Source of the DNA: JBDTVS01 sp040007095
GTDB taxonomy: Bacteria; Acidobacteriota; Vicinamibacteria; Vicinamibacterales; CAVVIG01
Direction of reading: 5' to 3'
Length of the DNA: 15,408 bases
Assembly: GCA_040007095.1 (NCBI GenBank)
Contig: JBDTVS010000106.1
Location: forward strand, 1-15,408
Both the position numbers and the translations under genes were made by a program. The first letter of the stretch is position 1. Each line of letters begins with the position of its first letter. Positions 1 through 7,282 of this stretch are shown here, piece by piece. Under the pieces are notes generated by a model, which made no database searches, was not told where the DNA came from, and saw nothing but the letters and a program-made list of their open reading frames with translations.

Positions 1-474
1 GAGGCCAACGTTGTTGAAGTGGTGCAGCATTCCGTCGATGGTGGGAACCAGACTGGTTCCGCTGTTACAGACCACTCAAAACGTGGCCATCCAGTCCTGG
101 CCGCCCGCGCGGCCTTCGGCGATGTGATGGAAGGCCATCTGATCGGTCAGCAGGGCGAGCCTGCCCGTCTTCGTCTCCGTCACCAGCACGCGCGTGTCGT
201 CGGCCACCCGTCCCGCCTTGAACGCGTCGCCGAGCGGTTCGGTCTTCTTGACGTAGAACGTGTCGAACCAGCCGTTGCCCGAGTTGCTGAACCGCGTGAC
301 GTCGAAGCCGGGGCTGGGCGGACCGTTGGGAGGTTCACGGGCTGGCTCTCCTACACCTGGGCCGCGGCAGCAGCCGGGAGCAACAGGCCCGTCGTCACGA
401 CAGTCAAAACCAAGTCGAGCAGTCTTCGTCTGCGACCCCTGGGTGATATGGCCTTGCAATCTCCGTCGACCCAC
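1..474 (-). CDS. DUF3179-type exported protein, candidate selenoprotein (partial at left edge, one-base shift near N-terminus)
   Basis: The frame reads through a TGA at 78-76 and stays open to base 1. Around that TGA it reads GGQDWMATF-U-VVCNSG and then a segment ending in HHFNNVGL. This aligns residue by residue with the DUF3179 protein at 11318-12733 (GGTDITLVY-C-TLC-GT, then TFGTSGL), so the TGA replaces the first Cys of the family CxxC. A SECIS-like hairpin lies 16-32 nt downstream. At the N-terminus a hydrophobic signal peptide (RRRLLDLVLTVV through LLLPAAAAAQ) is encoded one frame away, at about 435-360. Adding one base near 355 joins it to the main frame. In the signal-peptide frame the likely start is the position of an ATA at 449-447, perhaps an altered ATG; GTG 474 is the only standard start in the downstream frame. 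The gene directly follows the Sec redoxin, so it is probably co-transcribed. The function of DUF3179 is not known to me. An exported redox or metal-binding role through UxxC is inference. Confidence 0.7.
44..60 (-). promoter_or_regulatory. Candidate bacterial SECIS hairpin for the UGA at 78-76
   Basis: Counting from the base after the TGA, nt 16-32 read GGAACCA-GTC-TGGTTCC, a perfect 7-bp stem with loop GUC (or 6 bp with loop AGUCU). Bacterial SECIS elements sit just downstream of the UGA, with the apical loop about 16-37 nt away and a G in its first two positions. The loop here starts at nt 22-23. The fit is by eye only, without folding energies. Confidence 0.65.
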
Positions 475-486
475 AGCGCAACGTGC

Positions 487-1632
487 TCACGGTCGCTGGG
501 CTGGCCGTTCGAGCACGAGCGGCCTCAGCGTGAATGTCCACGACAACGGCACCGACTCGGGATTGAAGCAGACCGTGTCGTCGCACGCTTGGTACTCCAG
601 CGTGCCCGTGACGGTGACCGAGTCCTTGCCGCGCAGCGCGGCCTGCGCTTGCGGCGTGCCCTCAATGGCGATGTCCTGCAGGATGGTGAACGGTTTCTGG
701 TAGACGGGCACGCGCTCGTTCAAGGGCTTGAAGAAGTAGATCTGTGACGCCGGGTACTTCGCCGGCAGCGCCCGAATCCCAGGCTGGGGCTGAATCCTAA
801 TGCCGATGACGCGGTAGCCGTCGGCCCCCGGCGCATACACGTGGACACCGCGATGCGGCACGACGTCGAAGGCCAAGGTCACCCGATTGCCCGGCGCGAT
901 GGCCGAATCGCTCGGATATGTCGTGACCTCGAGGTGACCGGTCGACAGCTTCGTGCCGGCGATCGGCGCACCGATCCCGGCGCGTAACAGAATGCTCGAC
1001 GAGCTGTTGCGATCGATGTAGAAGTCCTCGAAGAACCGCGACGTCACGCGGCCGCGGCGGTCGAGGATGAACGTGCCGGGAAACGCAATGCCGGCCATGC
1101 GGGGGTTCGGGCCGACCACCGACACATACGTCTTGATGTCGTCGGCCAGCGCCGGATCCTTCGCGTTCGGGCCCACGAGCTCCATGGCGACGGTATTGAG
1201 GATGCCGTAGCGCTTGATCGTGGCGGACCCGACATCAGACAGCAGCGGGAACGCGATGCCGCGCTGCCGGCTGAACGCATCGAGGGTTTCAGGGGGATCG
1301 TAGCTGATCGCGGCGACCCCGAGGCCCTTGTCCTGTAGTTCCTTGGCACGGCTTTGCAGCTCGACCAGCTGCGTTTTGCAGTACGGTCACCAATCGGCCG
1401 AGCGGACGAAGACCAGCATCGCCCCTTTCGGCCCCATGATCGACTGCAGCGTCCGAATGGTCCCGTGCTGATCCTTGAGGCTGAAATCCGGAACGCGCTC
1501 GCCTACCTGCGGGCCGAGCTTCGACACGTCGATCTTCGATCGCGCCGGCGGCGACTGGCGCGCTTCCGGAGACGGCGCGCCCACGCTCGCAAGCCATGTC
1601 AGAACGGAGAGGCAGAGAACGGCTCGTTTCAT
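487..1632 (-). CDS. Candidate selenocysteine redoxin fused to a DsbD-alpha-like domain (381 aa, Sec82)
   Basis: ATG at 1632-1630 has a CAGGAG site six bases upstream and opens a signal peptide (residues 1 to about 26). An AhpC/TSA-type thioredoxin fold follows: VGERVPDFSLKDQHG, then FVRSADW-UGA-PYCKTQL, and a cis-Pro segment FPGTFIL near 184-190. The TGA at 1389-1387 is in frame with about 300 more codons, all of which continue the fold. Close relatives have DWCPYC at this point, so UGA most likely encodes Sec82, paired with Cys85. Residues about 225-375 resemble the periplasmic alpha domain of DsbD, with YQACDDTVC holding Cys350 and Cys355. The likely role is an exported thiol/selenol oxidoreductase or peroxidase, with the second domain as an electron partner. 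It lies 185 bases after the DUF442 gene and directly before the other Sec gene. Automatic callers would split it at the UGA. The Sec assignment is strong; the precise reaction is inference. Confidence 0.88.
1356..1372 (-). promoter_or_regulatory. Candidate bacterial SECIS hairpin for the UGA at 1389-1387
   Basis: Nt 15-31 after the TGA read GCAGCT-GGTCG-AGCTGC: a perfect 6-bp stem with loop GGUCG, whose first base is 21 nt from the UGA. As I recall, the E. coli fdhF SECIS also has GGUC in its apical loop on a GCA/UGC stem. Placement, stem and G-led loop all match the bacterial SECIS pattern. Folding was judged by eye. Confidence 0.75.
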
Positions 1633-1817
1633 GGGCGCTCCTGCGGCAGACACGATGAATGGTAACTCTATAGACACTTGCGGGCCAAGGAAGGACACGT
1701 GGCTGAGTGGCTTCGTCTGGCGAGCAGCCCCCGGGTCGTCCGGCGCGCGGAAATCGTCCAGTGGGGCGAACCGACGGTCGGACCGGTTGAACGGTGGTTC
1801 GCTCGAGACCGCCTCCC

Positions 1818-2354
1818 TCACTTGGCTCGCGCCTTAATCTGGTCAAGCGCGAAGGTCTTCAAGGCCGAACTCGTCAGCCCGAGCGCTGTCGCTTCGGCGG
1901 ACGCTCGATCGATGTCCCACTTATCCACGTCAACCCGCTTGATCAACCACAGCGCGGCCGCGCGATTTCCACTGGCGCAGTGAATGAACGCCGGCTGGTT
2001 CGCAGGGTCGGTCACCACCTTGAGAAAACGCTCCACTAACATCGGATCTGGCGACTGCGCATTGAACGGCAGGTGCACGAACGTGATGCCGGCCGCCTTG
2101 GCCGCAGCGGCCTCGCCGTCGATGTCAGCGCCCGCCTCCGTCGCCACGCGAAGGTTGACGACGGATTTGTAGCCCAGGCGTTTGACCTCCGTCAGCGCGG
2201 CCGGCGTGGTCGCACCGGCACACGCCACCGTCGTCTCCACCCGTGCGAAGTTCGTGATGCCCGGGACATTCTCCCTCGTGACCTGCGCGTGCGCCGCCGG
2301 CGTCACGGAGAGAAAGAGCCCAAGCGCGGCGACGAACGGCAAGCGTGTCTGCAT
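1818..2354 (-). CDS. Secreted DUF442 / dual-specificity phosphatase-like protein (178 aa)
   Basis: The start is ATG 2354, because an AGAGGAG site lies eight bases upstream; ATG 2360 would be too close to it. Residues 1-24 are a signal peptide ending AHAQ. The rest matches the beta-lactamase-hydrolase-like phosphatase family (DUF442, PF04273). It has a FARVETTVACAGATT entry strand, a KRLGYKSVVNLR segment, and the P-loop IHCASGNRAAALW with Cys126 and Arg131 in the C-x4-R spacing of this family. In bacteria these proteins are linked to sulfur metabolism or persulfide handling, but the substrate here is unknown. It follows the methyltransferase gene by 48 bases and precedes the Sec redoxin, suggesting one envelope sulfur/redox transcription unit. 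Family confidence is high; function is inference. Confidence 0.82.
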   Translation of the reverse strand: MQTRLPFVAALGLFLSVTPAAHAQVTRENVPGITNFARVETTVACAGATTPAALTEVKRLGYKSVVNLRVATEAGADIDGEAAAAKAAGITFVHLPFNAQSPDPMLVERFLKVVTDPANQPAFIHCASGNRAAALWLIKRVDVDKWDIDRASAEATALGLTSSALKTFALDQIKARAK

Positions 2355-2402
2355 TGTCATCACTCCTCTGAAGAAATGGGCGCGCACGTGTGTGACGCCA
2401 CT

Positions 2403-3138
2403 TTACACCGCGCGCACCTCCGGTTTACGTAAGAGGTCGACGCGCATTGGCATCGCGAATGCTGCGCCCTCTGCGGTCATGCCGCGCATGAATCGCGCCC
2501 GCACCTCGGCGTGAACGGCCGGTGTCAACTGATGTCGCGTGTGCGTCACGCCGATGACCTTTCGTTGGTATTCGTCGAAGTCCTTGAACATCACGGGCGC
2601 TGAAAAAGATCTCGTCGACCAGTTCGTAGGTGCCATCGTCCACCGCGGCCCGGACAGCCTCGAATGCCGCCTGCCTCACGCGTGCCTCGTCGTGGAACAG
2701 CCGGAGGATGTCATTCAAGTCGCCGGCGAAAATCGGCTCCGAGATATAGGCAAGTCCCCCCGGTTTGAGTACCCGCGCGACTTCACGCAACGCCGGCACC
2801 ATCATGTCCGCCGGCACGTGATGCAGCGACTTGAACATCAAGGCCACGTCAAAGCGTCCGTCCGGCACCGGAATCGCCTGGGCGCCAGCGAGGGTGAACT
2901 CGACATTGGGCAGATCCGTGGTCTGAAGATTCAGCGCGTGCTGAATCTCGTCGACCTCGAGCGCGGTCACCCGCCGGTGGTGGCCATGGGTCGCGATGTG
3001 TCGCGTGAGTTCGGCGCGGCCACAGCCCAATTCCAACACGTGCGCACCATTGAGCTCGAGTACCCGCTCATAGATCTCACGTTCGGGGCAGGTGCGCGTG
3101 ATCGCGGGCGGCGCGATCTCCATGGCGGCGGATGTCAC
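2403..3138 (-). CDS. Class I SAM-dependent methyltransferase, interrupted by a one-base shift
   Basis: The first part, from GTG 3138 (or ATG 3123), carries methyltransferase motif I, VLELGCGRAELTRHI. It continues with RFDVALMFKSLHHVPADM and REVARVLKPGGLAYISEPIF, typical of Methyltransf_11/25 proteins. After DEIFF the frame becomes meaningless, while another frame supplies SAPVMFKDFDEYQRKVI onward to a TAA at 2405-2403. Removing one T from the five-T run (A-run 2603-2607 on the plus strand) restores E-I-F-S-A-P-V in one frame. This is most simply a sequencing indel, though a real mutation is possible. The restored protein is about 244 residues and cytoplasmic. It lies 48 bases after the molybdoenzyme gene. 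A GGAGG lies about 13 bases before GTG 3138, so the start is uncertain. The substrate cannot be told. Confidence 0.75.
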
Positions 3139-3186
3139 GATCGCTTGCTTACCTCCGTCCAGTTCGAAGGCGCGCCGGATGCTCGT

Positions 3187-4368
3187 TCAGCCGATCCATA
3201 CTTTGCGCGGGAACTGCGCATTGTCCTCGAGGAACGTCTTCTTGCTGGCCAGATCGGCGGCCGACGGCTGGACGACGCCGTTCGCGTCCGTCACGCGTGA
3301 CACGAGGGTGTGCTCGCCAGGCGTGGCACCGTCCCACCGATAGGTGAACAGCTTCCAGGAATACTGCGTATTGACGGGATCGAGCGTGGCCCGCTGCCAG
3401 GCGCCGCCGTCGACCTGCACCTCGACGGACGTCAACGGTGTGCCATCGTTCAGGACGAAGCCAAGGACCTGATACGCGCCACCTGCCCGCCTGACCCGGG
3501 CGATCACCGACTTCAAGTTGAGCCGGGTGACTTCCGTCTCGACCCACTGCGTCTCGGGGTCCGTCTCTCCGCCAGAGCCTCCCACCGTCCGCATCGTGCG
3601 GTACCAGCGCGCCTGGAAGTTGCCGACGAACCGGTTCTCCTGCAGGTGCACTTCCGACAGCCACTTCACGTTGGCGACGCCGTACCAGCCCGGCATGACG
3701 AGCCGGACCGGAAACCCGCTGTCGCGCGTCAACGGCTGCCCGTTCAGTGCGTAGGCGAGCAGCGGCTCGGGTTTCATCGCGTGCTCGAGCGTGATGCTGC
3801 GGGCGAACTGCTGTTCGATCTTGAACGTCTGCTGGCGGAACACCACGTCTTCCTTGCCGCGGTCGGTTCCGAAGAAGACTACTTCGCGCGCCCGGTCGCC
3901 GACACCGGCCCGCTTGAGCACATCCCGCAGGCGCACTCCCGTGAACCGGCCGTTCGACGAAAGGCCCTGCATCGCGCGCGGGCTGTTGCCGGAACACTCG
4001 TAGCCATTGACGATCTCCACCGACTTCATGGCCTTGAGATCCGCCAGGGTCAGTTCGATCGGCTTGTCGATGAGGCCGGTGAGCTTCAGGCGATACGCCG
4101 CCGCGTCGATTTCCGGCTTGTTGTAATGCTGGATGAAGAAGAACTGATCGTTGGGCGTGATGAGGCCGTCGATCTTCCCGAGATCGAGAAAGCGGGTGGC
4201 GCCGGTGGGATTGTTCGGGTTGAACGTGGCCGGGATGTCCGTGAACGGCACATCCACGTCACCTTGCGCGAACGCCGGCAATGTCCATTCCGGCACCAGC
4301 GCCAGCAGGCTCGCCGCCACCAAGCCTCGCTTCAGGGTTTCTCTGCGGGTCATCTGATGATCTGCCAT
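3187..4368 (-). CDS. Tat-exported sulfite oxidase-family molybdopterin enzyme (393 aa)
   Basis: ATG 4368 has an AAGGAG site six bases upstream. A twin-arginine signal (MTRRETLKRG, then a hydrophobic stretch to AFAQ at 35) shows export of a folded cofactor protein. Residues about 65-240 form the oxidoreductase molybdopterin-binding domain, with the Mo-ligand Cys125 in NGYECSGNSP and the conserved RLVMPGWYGVANVKWL segment. Residues about 265-390 match the Mo-co dimerization domain, including VQVDGGAWQRA and the YSWKLFTYRWDG strand. Length and domain order fit SorA/SoxC-like sulfite dehydrogenases better than the shorter MsrP. No heme motif (CxxCH) is present, so electrons must pass to another protein. 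It starts 14 bases after the TlpA-like gene ends, so the two are very likely co-transcribed. Sulfite is the usual substrate; this is not shown here. Confidence 0.9.
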   Translation of the reverse strand: MADHQMTRRETLKRGLVAASLLALVPEWTLPAFAQGDVDVPFTDIPATFNPNNPTGATRFLDLGKIDGLITPNDQFFFIQHYNKPEIDAAAYRLKLTGLIDKPIELTLADLKAMKSVEIVNGYECSGNSPRAMQGLSSNGRFTGVRLRDVLKRAGVGDRAREVVFFGTDRGKEDVVFRQQTFKIEQQFARSITLEHAMKPEPLLAYALNGQPLTRDSGFPVRLVMPGWYGVANVKWLSEVHLQENRFVGNFQARWYRTMRTVGGSGGETDPETQWVETEVTRLNLKSVIARVRRAGGAYQVLGFVLNDGTPLTSVEVQVDGGAWQRATLDPVNTQYSWKLFTYRWDGATPGEHTLVSRVTDANGVVQPSAADLASKKTFLEDNAQFPRKVWIG

Positions 4369-4382
4369 CGTCTGCTCCTTAC

Positions 4383-5630
4383 CTATTGAGCCGGCTCCTG
4401 AAGGAGCCGATCGATCAAGTCGTGCACTTCCCGCTTCAGCTGACCGTGCGCCTCACCGGTCGCCGCACTCGCGAAACCGGCGTGCACGCGCCTGACGCGC
4501 CCGTCACGTCCCAGGATGATCGTGGTCGGATAGACGGCGAAGTTGACTAACTGGGGCAATTTCTCGGCGACCTCGGTGTCCTGATTGGTCCCCGGCACGA
4601 GGATTGGAAATTCAACCCCGTACCGCTTGATGAAGGCGAGCACGCGCGGACGGACGACAGAGAGCGTCGCGTCGTTCTCGAAGAAGAGACCGACGACCTC
4701 CAGGCCCTTCGCATGGAAGTCGTTGTAGAGCTCCATGAGAAACGGCACTTCGTCGTGACAATTCGGACACCAGGTTCCGTCGATGGTCAGCACGACCACC
4801 CGGCCCTGAAACAGCGGATCGGTGTCCCTCACCATCTTCCCGTCGAGATCGGATCCGAAGAAGTGAAAGCGCTCCGTGGGATCCGTCACGCTGGTAAAAC
4901 GCGACAGGTCGGGCGGCTCGGGGATGCCTTTCGCGCGGGCTTCGTTTGTGCGTGCGGCGCGATAGGTCGACTTTCGATCGAGCGTCACGCTGAGCGTGCC
5001 GTCGGCGTTGGGCTGGGCCTCGAAGAGCAGCGGCCGCTCGCCGGCGAAGTGGCTCATCACCAGCCGGCCGTCTTTCCAATGGCCGACGAGCGTCCCGGTG
5101 TCGCCCGACGTGCGGAGAATCGCACCTGAGACTTCGGGACCGGATTGCCGAAGGTAGAGCCGCCACGAGACGTTCAGCTTCGACCCGTCGGGGGCGGTTC
5201 GATACATGGCCCAGTTGCCCTCGACGTGGGGAACCGCGCCCGTCGTCGCCGGAACGGGCGCAAACCGTTGGGCTCGAAATTCCTGCGGGCGGGCGTTCGC
5301 GCGTTTGTTGCGATAGGTGCCGTGGAGTTGATGGTCCTCGAGTGTCGCGTCGAGCGTCGTGTTAAGGAAGTCGTAGTCGAGCCGTAGCGTGCTGTTCTCG
5401 AAGCTTCCCGACGTCGAGCCCACCTTGCGATCACCCTCGAAGAAGAAGCCTTCGGCGTGGGGTCCGTTCTGCACGATCTCGAAGCGGAATGGCACGTCTG
5501 CGTTGTTGGCGACGATGACCGCGTCCCATAGGCCGGTGATGCCGGGCGTCGTCGGCACGGGCGTGCCGGAACATCCGGTCGCAACAGCGATTAGCATCAT
5601 CGCGCAGGCGTCCACGAGCCTGGAGTTCAT
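4383..5630 (-). CDS. TlpA-like thioredoxin-domain lipoprotein (415 aa)
   Basis: I chose ATG 5630 because it opens a signal peptide with a lipobox-like end (AVATGC, Cys20); the frame upstream of it looks non-coding. Residues about 30-245 are two beta-rich repeats (ITGLWDAVIV..., VEGNWAMYRT...) of the kind found before redoxin domains in many Acidobacteria and Bacteroidetes. Residues about 250-410 are a TlpA/AhpC-TSA fold, with active site GTWCPNCHDE (Cys288, Cys291) and cis-Pro in FAVYPTTIIL. The likely role is a membrane-anchored periplasmic thiol-disulfide reductase. It is the first gene of the minus-strand run and is separated from the divergent DsrE-like gene by 266 bases. No strong ribosome site is visible upstream of the chosen start. 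Confidence 0.87.
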   Translation of the reverse strand: MNSRLVDACAMMLIAVATGCSGTPVPTTPGITGLWDAVIVANNADVPFRFEIVQNGPHAEGFFFEGDRKVGSTSGSFENSTLRLDYDFLNTTLDATLEDHQLHGTYRNKRANARPQEFRAQRFAPVPATTGAVPHVEGNWAMYRTAPDGSKLNVSWRLYLRQSGPEVSGAILRTSGDTGTLVGHWKDGRLVMSHFAGERPLLFEAQPNADGTLSVTLDRKSTYRAARTNEARAKGIPEPPDLSRFTSVTDPTERFHFFGSDLDGKMVRDTDPLFQGRVVVLTIDGTWCPNCHDEVPFLMELYNDFHAKGLEVVGLFFENDATLSVVRPRVLAFIKRYGVEFPILVPGTNQDTEVAEKLPQLVNFAVYPTTIILGRDGRVRRVHAGFASAATGEAHGQLKREVHDLIDRLLQEPAQ

Positions 5631-5896
5631 AGCCAGAGCACGTCCAGTGTAGTCGAGTCTTGCCGCGCGCCGTGAAGGCGCGGTCACGCCTTTCTGTGGA
5701 CGAGCCCCATCCATGGCGCTCCTCGGACAGGGCAGTGGATGGGCGTCGGCCGCACGGGCTACCTCCCGTTGCCGTGTAGCGGGCCTCGCTTGACAACCGG
5801 AGATGCCGGCCTGATCATCGGACCGCTTCGTCGGATTGAGCGCGCCCGACGGACACGAACGTGCGCGCGCAAACGGGGCAGACATCTGGAGGGCAC
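5631..5896. other. Divergent intergenic region
   Basis: This is the spacer between two divergent genes. It holds a sigma70-like promoter facing right (listed separately) and a 6-bp inverted repeat, CGCGCC-GTGAA-GGCGCG, at 5666-5682 close to the lipoprotein start. A weak leftward match (TTCACG, 19-base spacer, TACACT) lies just upstream of 5630. Reading frames crossing the region show no recognisable protein. Confidence 0.5.
5790..5818 (+). promoter_or_regulatory. Candidate sigma70-type promoter for the DsrE-like gene
   Basis: A perfect TTGACA at 5790-5795 is followed after 17 bases by GATCAT at 5813-5818, which matches TATAAT at four of six positions. It would give a 5' leader of about 70 bases before the GTG at 5897. 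Confidence 0.45.
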
Positions 5897-6538
5897 GTGG
5901 ACAAGCAGAACATGATGCAGCGACGGGCGATCATCGCGGGCCTTGGCGCGGTGGCCGCGGCCGGCGCACTGGGCGCGGGTTCAGCGGAGGCACAAGGGCC
6001 ATCGTCCGATTCGTTCACGCCGATGTTGCACCCTCAGGATGAATGGATGTCGGCGATGAAGGGCAAGCACCGCATCGTGCTCGACGTGACATCGCCAACC
6101 GGCGTGCCGGACGCCATCCGGTTCGCCGGCAACCTGCTGGCTGGTCACAAGAACGGGTGGGGCGTCGAGGAGTCGGAGGTGGCCGTGCTCGCCTGCTTCC
6201 GTCATGGCGCGACGCCCTTCGGGTATACCGACGCGATCTGGGCGAAGTACGGCAAGACGATCGACGCGAAGGCGACACCGCCTCCGACGGTCAACCGCTA
6301 CAACTCTGGCGAACCGGCGCAGCTTGCGGCGCTCGCCCAGCGCGGCGTCCAGTTCATGGTGTGCGGCACGGCCAGCCGTGGGCTGGCAACCCGCATCGCG
6401 GGACTAGGCCGCGACGTGGACGCCATTCTCGCCGAAATGGGCGCCAACCTGATTCCCAGCGGGCGTATCGTGCCGGCCGGTGTCGTCGCCGTCGTGCATG
6501 CACAGGAGCGCCGGTTCGCGCTGGTGTCGGTCGGATGA
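5897..6538 (+). CDS. Exported DsrE-like protein (213 aa)
   Basis: I chose GTG 5897 because GGAGGG at 5888-5893 sits just upstream; ATG 5912 and 5915 lie too far from it. The N-terminus (MMQRRAIIAGLGAVAAAGALG to AEAQ at about 33) looks like a twin-arginine-type signal. The mature part resembles the DsrE/DsrF-like fold seen in exported versions. It has an opening strand RIVLDVTSPTGVPDAIRFAGNLL, EVAVLACFRHGATPF with Cys100, VQFMVCGTAS with Cys156, and a C-terminus IPSGRIVPAGVVAVVHAQERRFALV. Cytoplasmic DsrE relatives relay sulfur through a Cys. Whether Cys100 or Cys156 does so here is not known. An SDR-fold gene follows after 93 bases in the same direction. Confidence 0.75.
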   Translation: MDKQNMMQRRAIIAGLGAVAAAGALGAGSAEAQGPSSDSFTPMLHPQDEWMSAMKGKHRIVLDVTSPTGVPDAIRFAGNLLAGHKNGWGVEESEVAVLACFRHGATPFGYTDAIWAKYGKTIDAKATPPPTVNRYNSGEPAQLAALAQRGVQFMVCGTASRGLATRIAGLGRDVDAILAEMGANLIPSGRIVPAGVVAVVHAQERRFALVSVG

Positions 6539-6631
6539 GCGCGATGCAACGATGGACGTGCATCGGAATAAGAGTGTCCGGACTCCTCTCGCGAGCTCGT
6601 CATTAACCCCATCTGAGCCGGAGGTTACGCA

Positions 6632-7246
6632 ATGAGAGTCGTCGTTATCGGCGCCACGGGCACGATCGGAGCACCCGTCGTCGATCTCTTGAGTCGGAGC
6701 GGCCACGAAGTGATCGGGGTGTCTCGGAACTCGGATCCGCGCGTAAATCTCGATGAGCCGGCGTCGATCGACGCCTTTTACGACGCGATCGGAGAGGCCG
6801 ATGGCGTCCTGAGCATCGCCGGAAACGCGGCGGCTGGCCCGCTCGGCACGGTGACCGACGAGCAGCTCGGTCTCTGCTTGCGCAGTAAGCTGCTCGGACA
6901 GGTCAACGTCGTCAGGAAGGGATTCTCCAGGGTGAAGCCCGGCGGCGTGATCGTGATCACGGGAGGCATGCTGGCCTATGCCCCGTGGCCCAACACGTCG
7001 CCAGTGGCGATGGTCAACGCCGGCCTGGAGGGCTTCGCTCGAGCCGCCGCGCTGGAGATGCAGGACGGACGCCGCGTGGTGATCGTCCACCCGCCGCTCG
7101 TGCGCGAGACGGCGGCGAAGTGGGGACGGGACGAGACGCCCTGGCCTCAGGCGACGGCGGTTGCCAATGCCTATAAGACGGCACTCGAGGGCACGATGAC
7201 CGGTGTACCTGTCTTCGTCGACGGCTACGGTCCGACGCGGGGATAG
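6632..7246 (+). CDS. Short SDR-fold protein lacking the catalytic Tyr and Lys (204 aa)
   Basis: ATG 6632 has a CGGAGG site eight bases upstream. The N-terminus carries the NAD(P)-binding glycine motif VVVIGATGTIGAPVV (residues about 3-17), followed by a Rossmann pattern with DGVLSIAGNAA and GGVIVITGGM. Where classical SDR enzymes have YxxxK, this protein reads VAMVN, followed by AGLEGF, so both catalytic residues are replaced. The length and the loss recall the Lin1944-like SDR subgroup, whose function is undetermined. It could bind a dinucleotide without classical SDR chemistry. It lies 93 bases after the DsrE-like gene and is convergent with the iron-sulfur gene on its right. Confidence 0.85.
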   Translation: MRVVVIGATGTIGAPVVDLLSRSGHEVIGVSRNSDPRVNLDEPASIDAFYDAIGEADGVLSIAGNAAAGPLGTVTDEQLGLCLRSKLLGQVNVVRKGFSRVKPGGVIVITGGMLAYAPWPNTSPVAMVNAGLEGFARAAALEMQDGRRVVIVHPPLVRETAAKWGRDETPWPQATAVANAYKTALEGTMTGVPVFVDGYGPTRG

Positions 7247-7269
7247 CGGACGCGGCGATCGTCGTCCGC
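7246..7269. terminator. GC-rich hairpin between convergent genes
   Basis: GCGGACG at 7246-7252 pairs perfectly with CGTCCGC at 7263-7269 across a 10-base loop, in the 36-base gap between two convergent genes. No T-run follows on either strand, so its role as a bidirectional terminator is a guess. Confidence 0.4.
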
Positions 7270-7282
7270 GTGGAGGTACGCG

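Noticed and set aside
76..78. TGA at 76-78 as an ordinary stop codon
   Set aside because: The downstream frame aligns with DUF3179 and a SECIS-like hairpin follows, so Sec is the better reading, pending more sequence to the left.
19..747. Long plus-strand open frame at the left edge
   Set aside because: It is antisense to the two Sec genes, and its translation has no family features.
1694..1780. tRNA-Ser or tRNA-Sec-like start (GTGGCTGAGTGGCT) near the Sec redoxin gene
   Set aside because: No T-arm TTCGA/TTCAA motif or closing acceptor stem follows at the right distance; it does not fold as a tRNA by eye.
5666..5682. CGCGCC-GTGAA-GGCGCG hairpin as a terminator or operator
   Set aside because: It lies near the lipoprotein start, has no T-run, and a 6-bp GC palindrome is expected by chance at this GC content.
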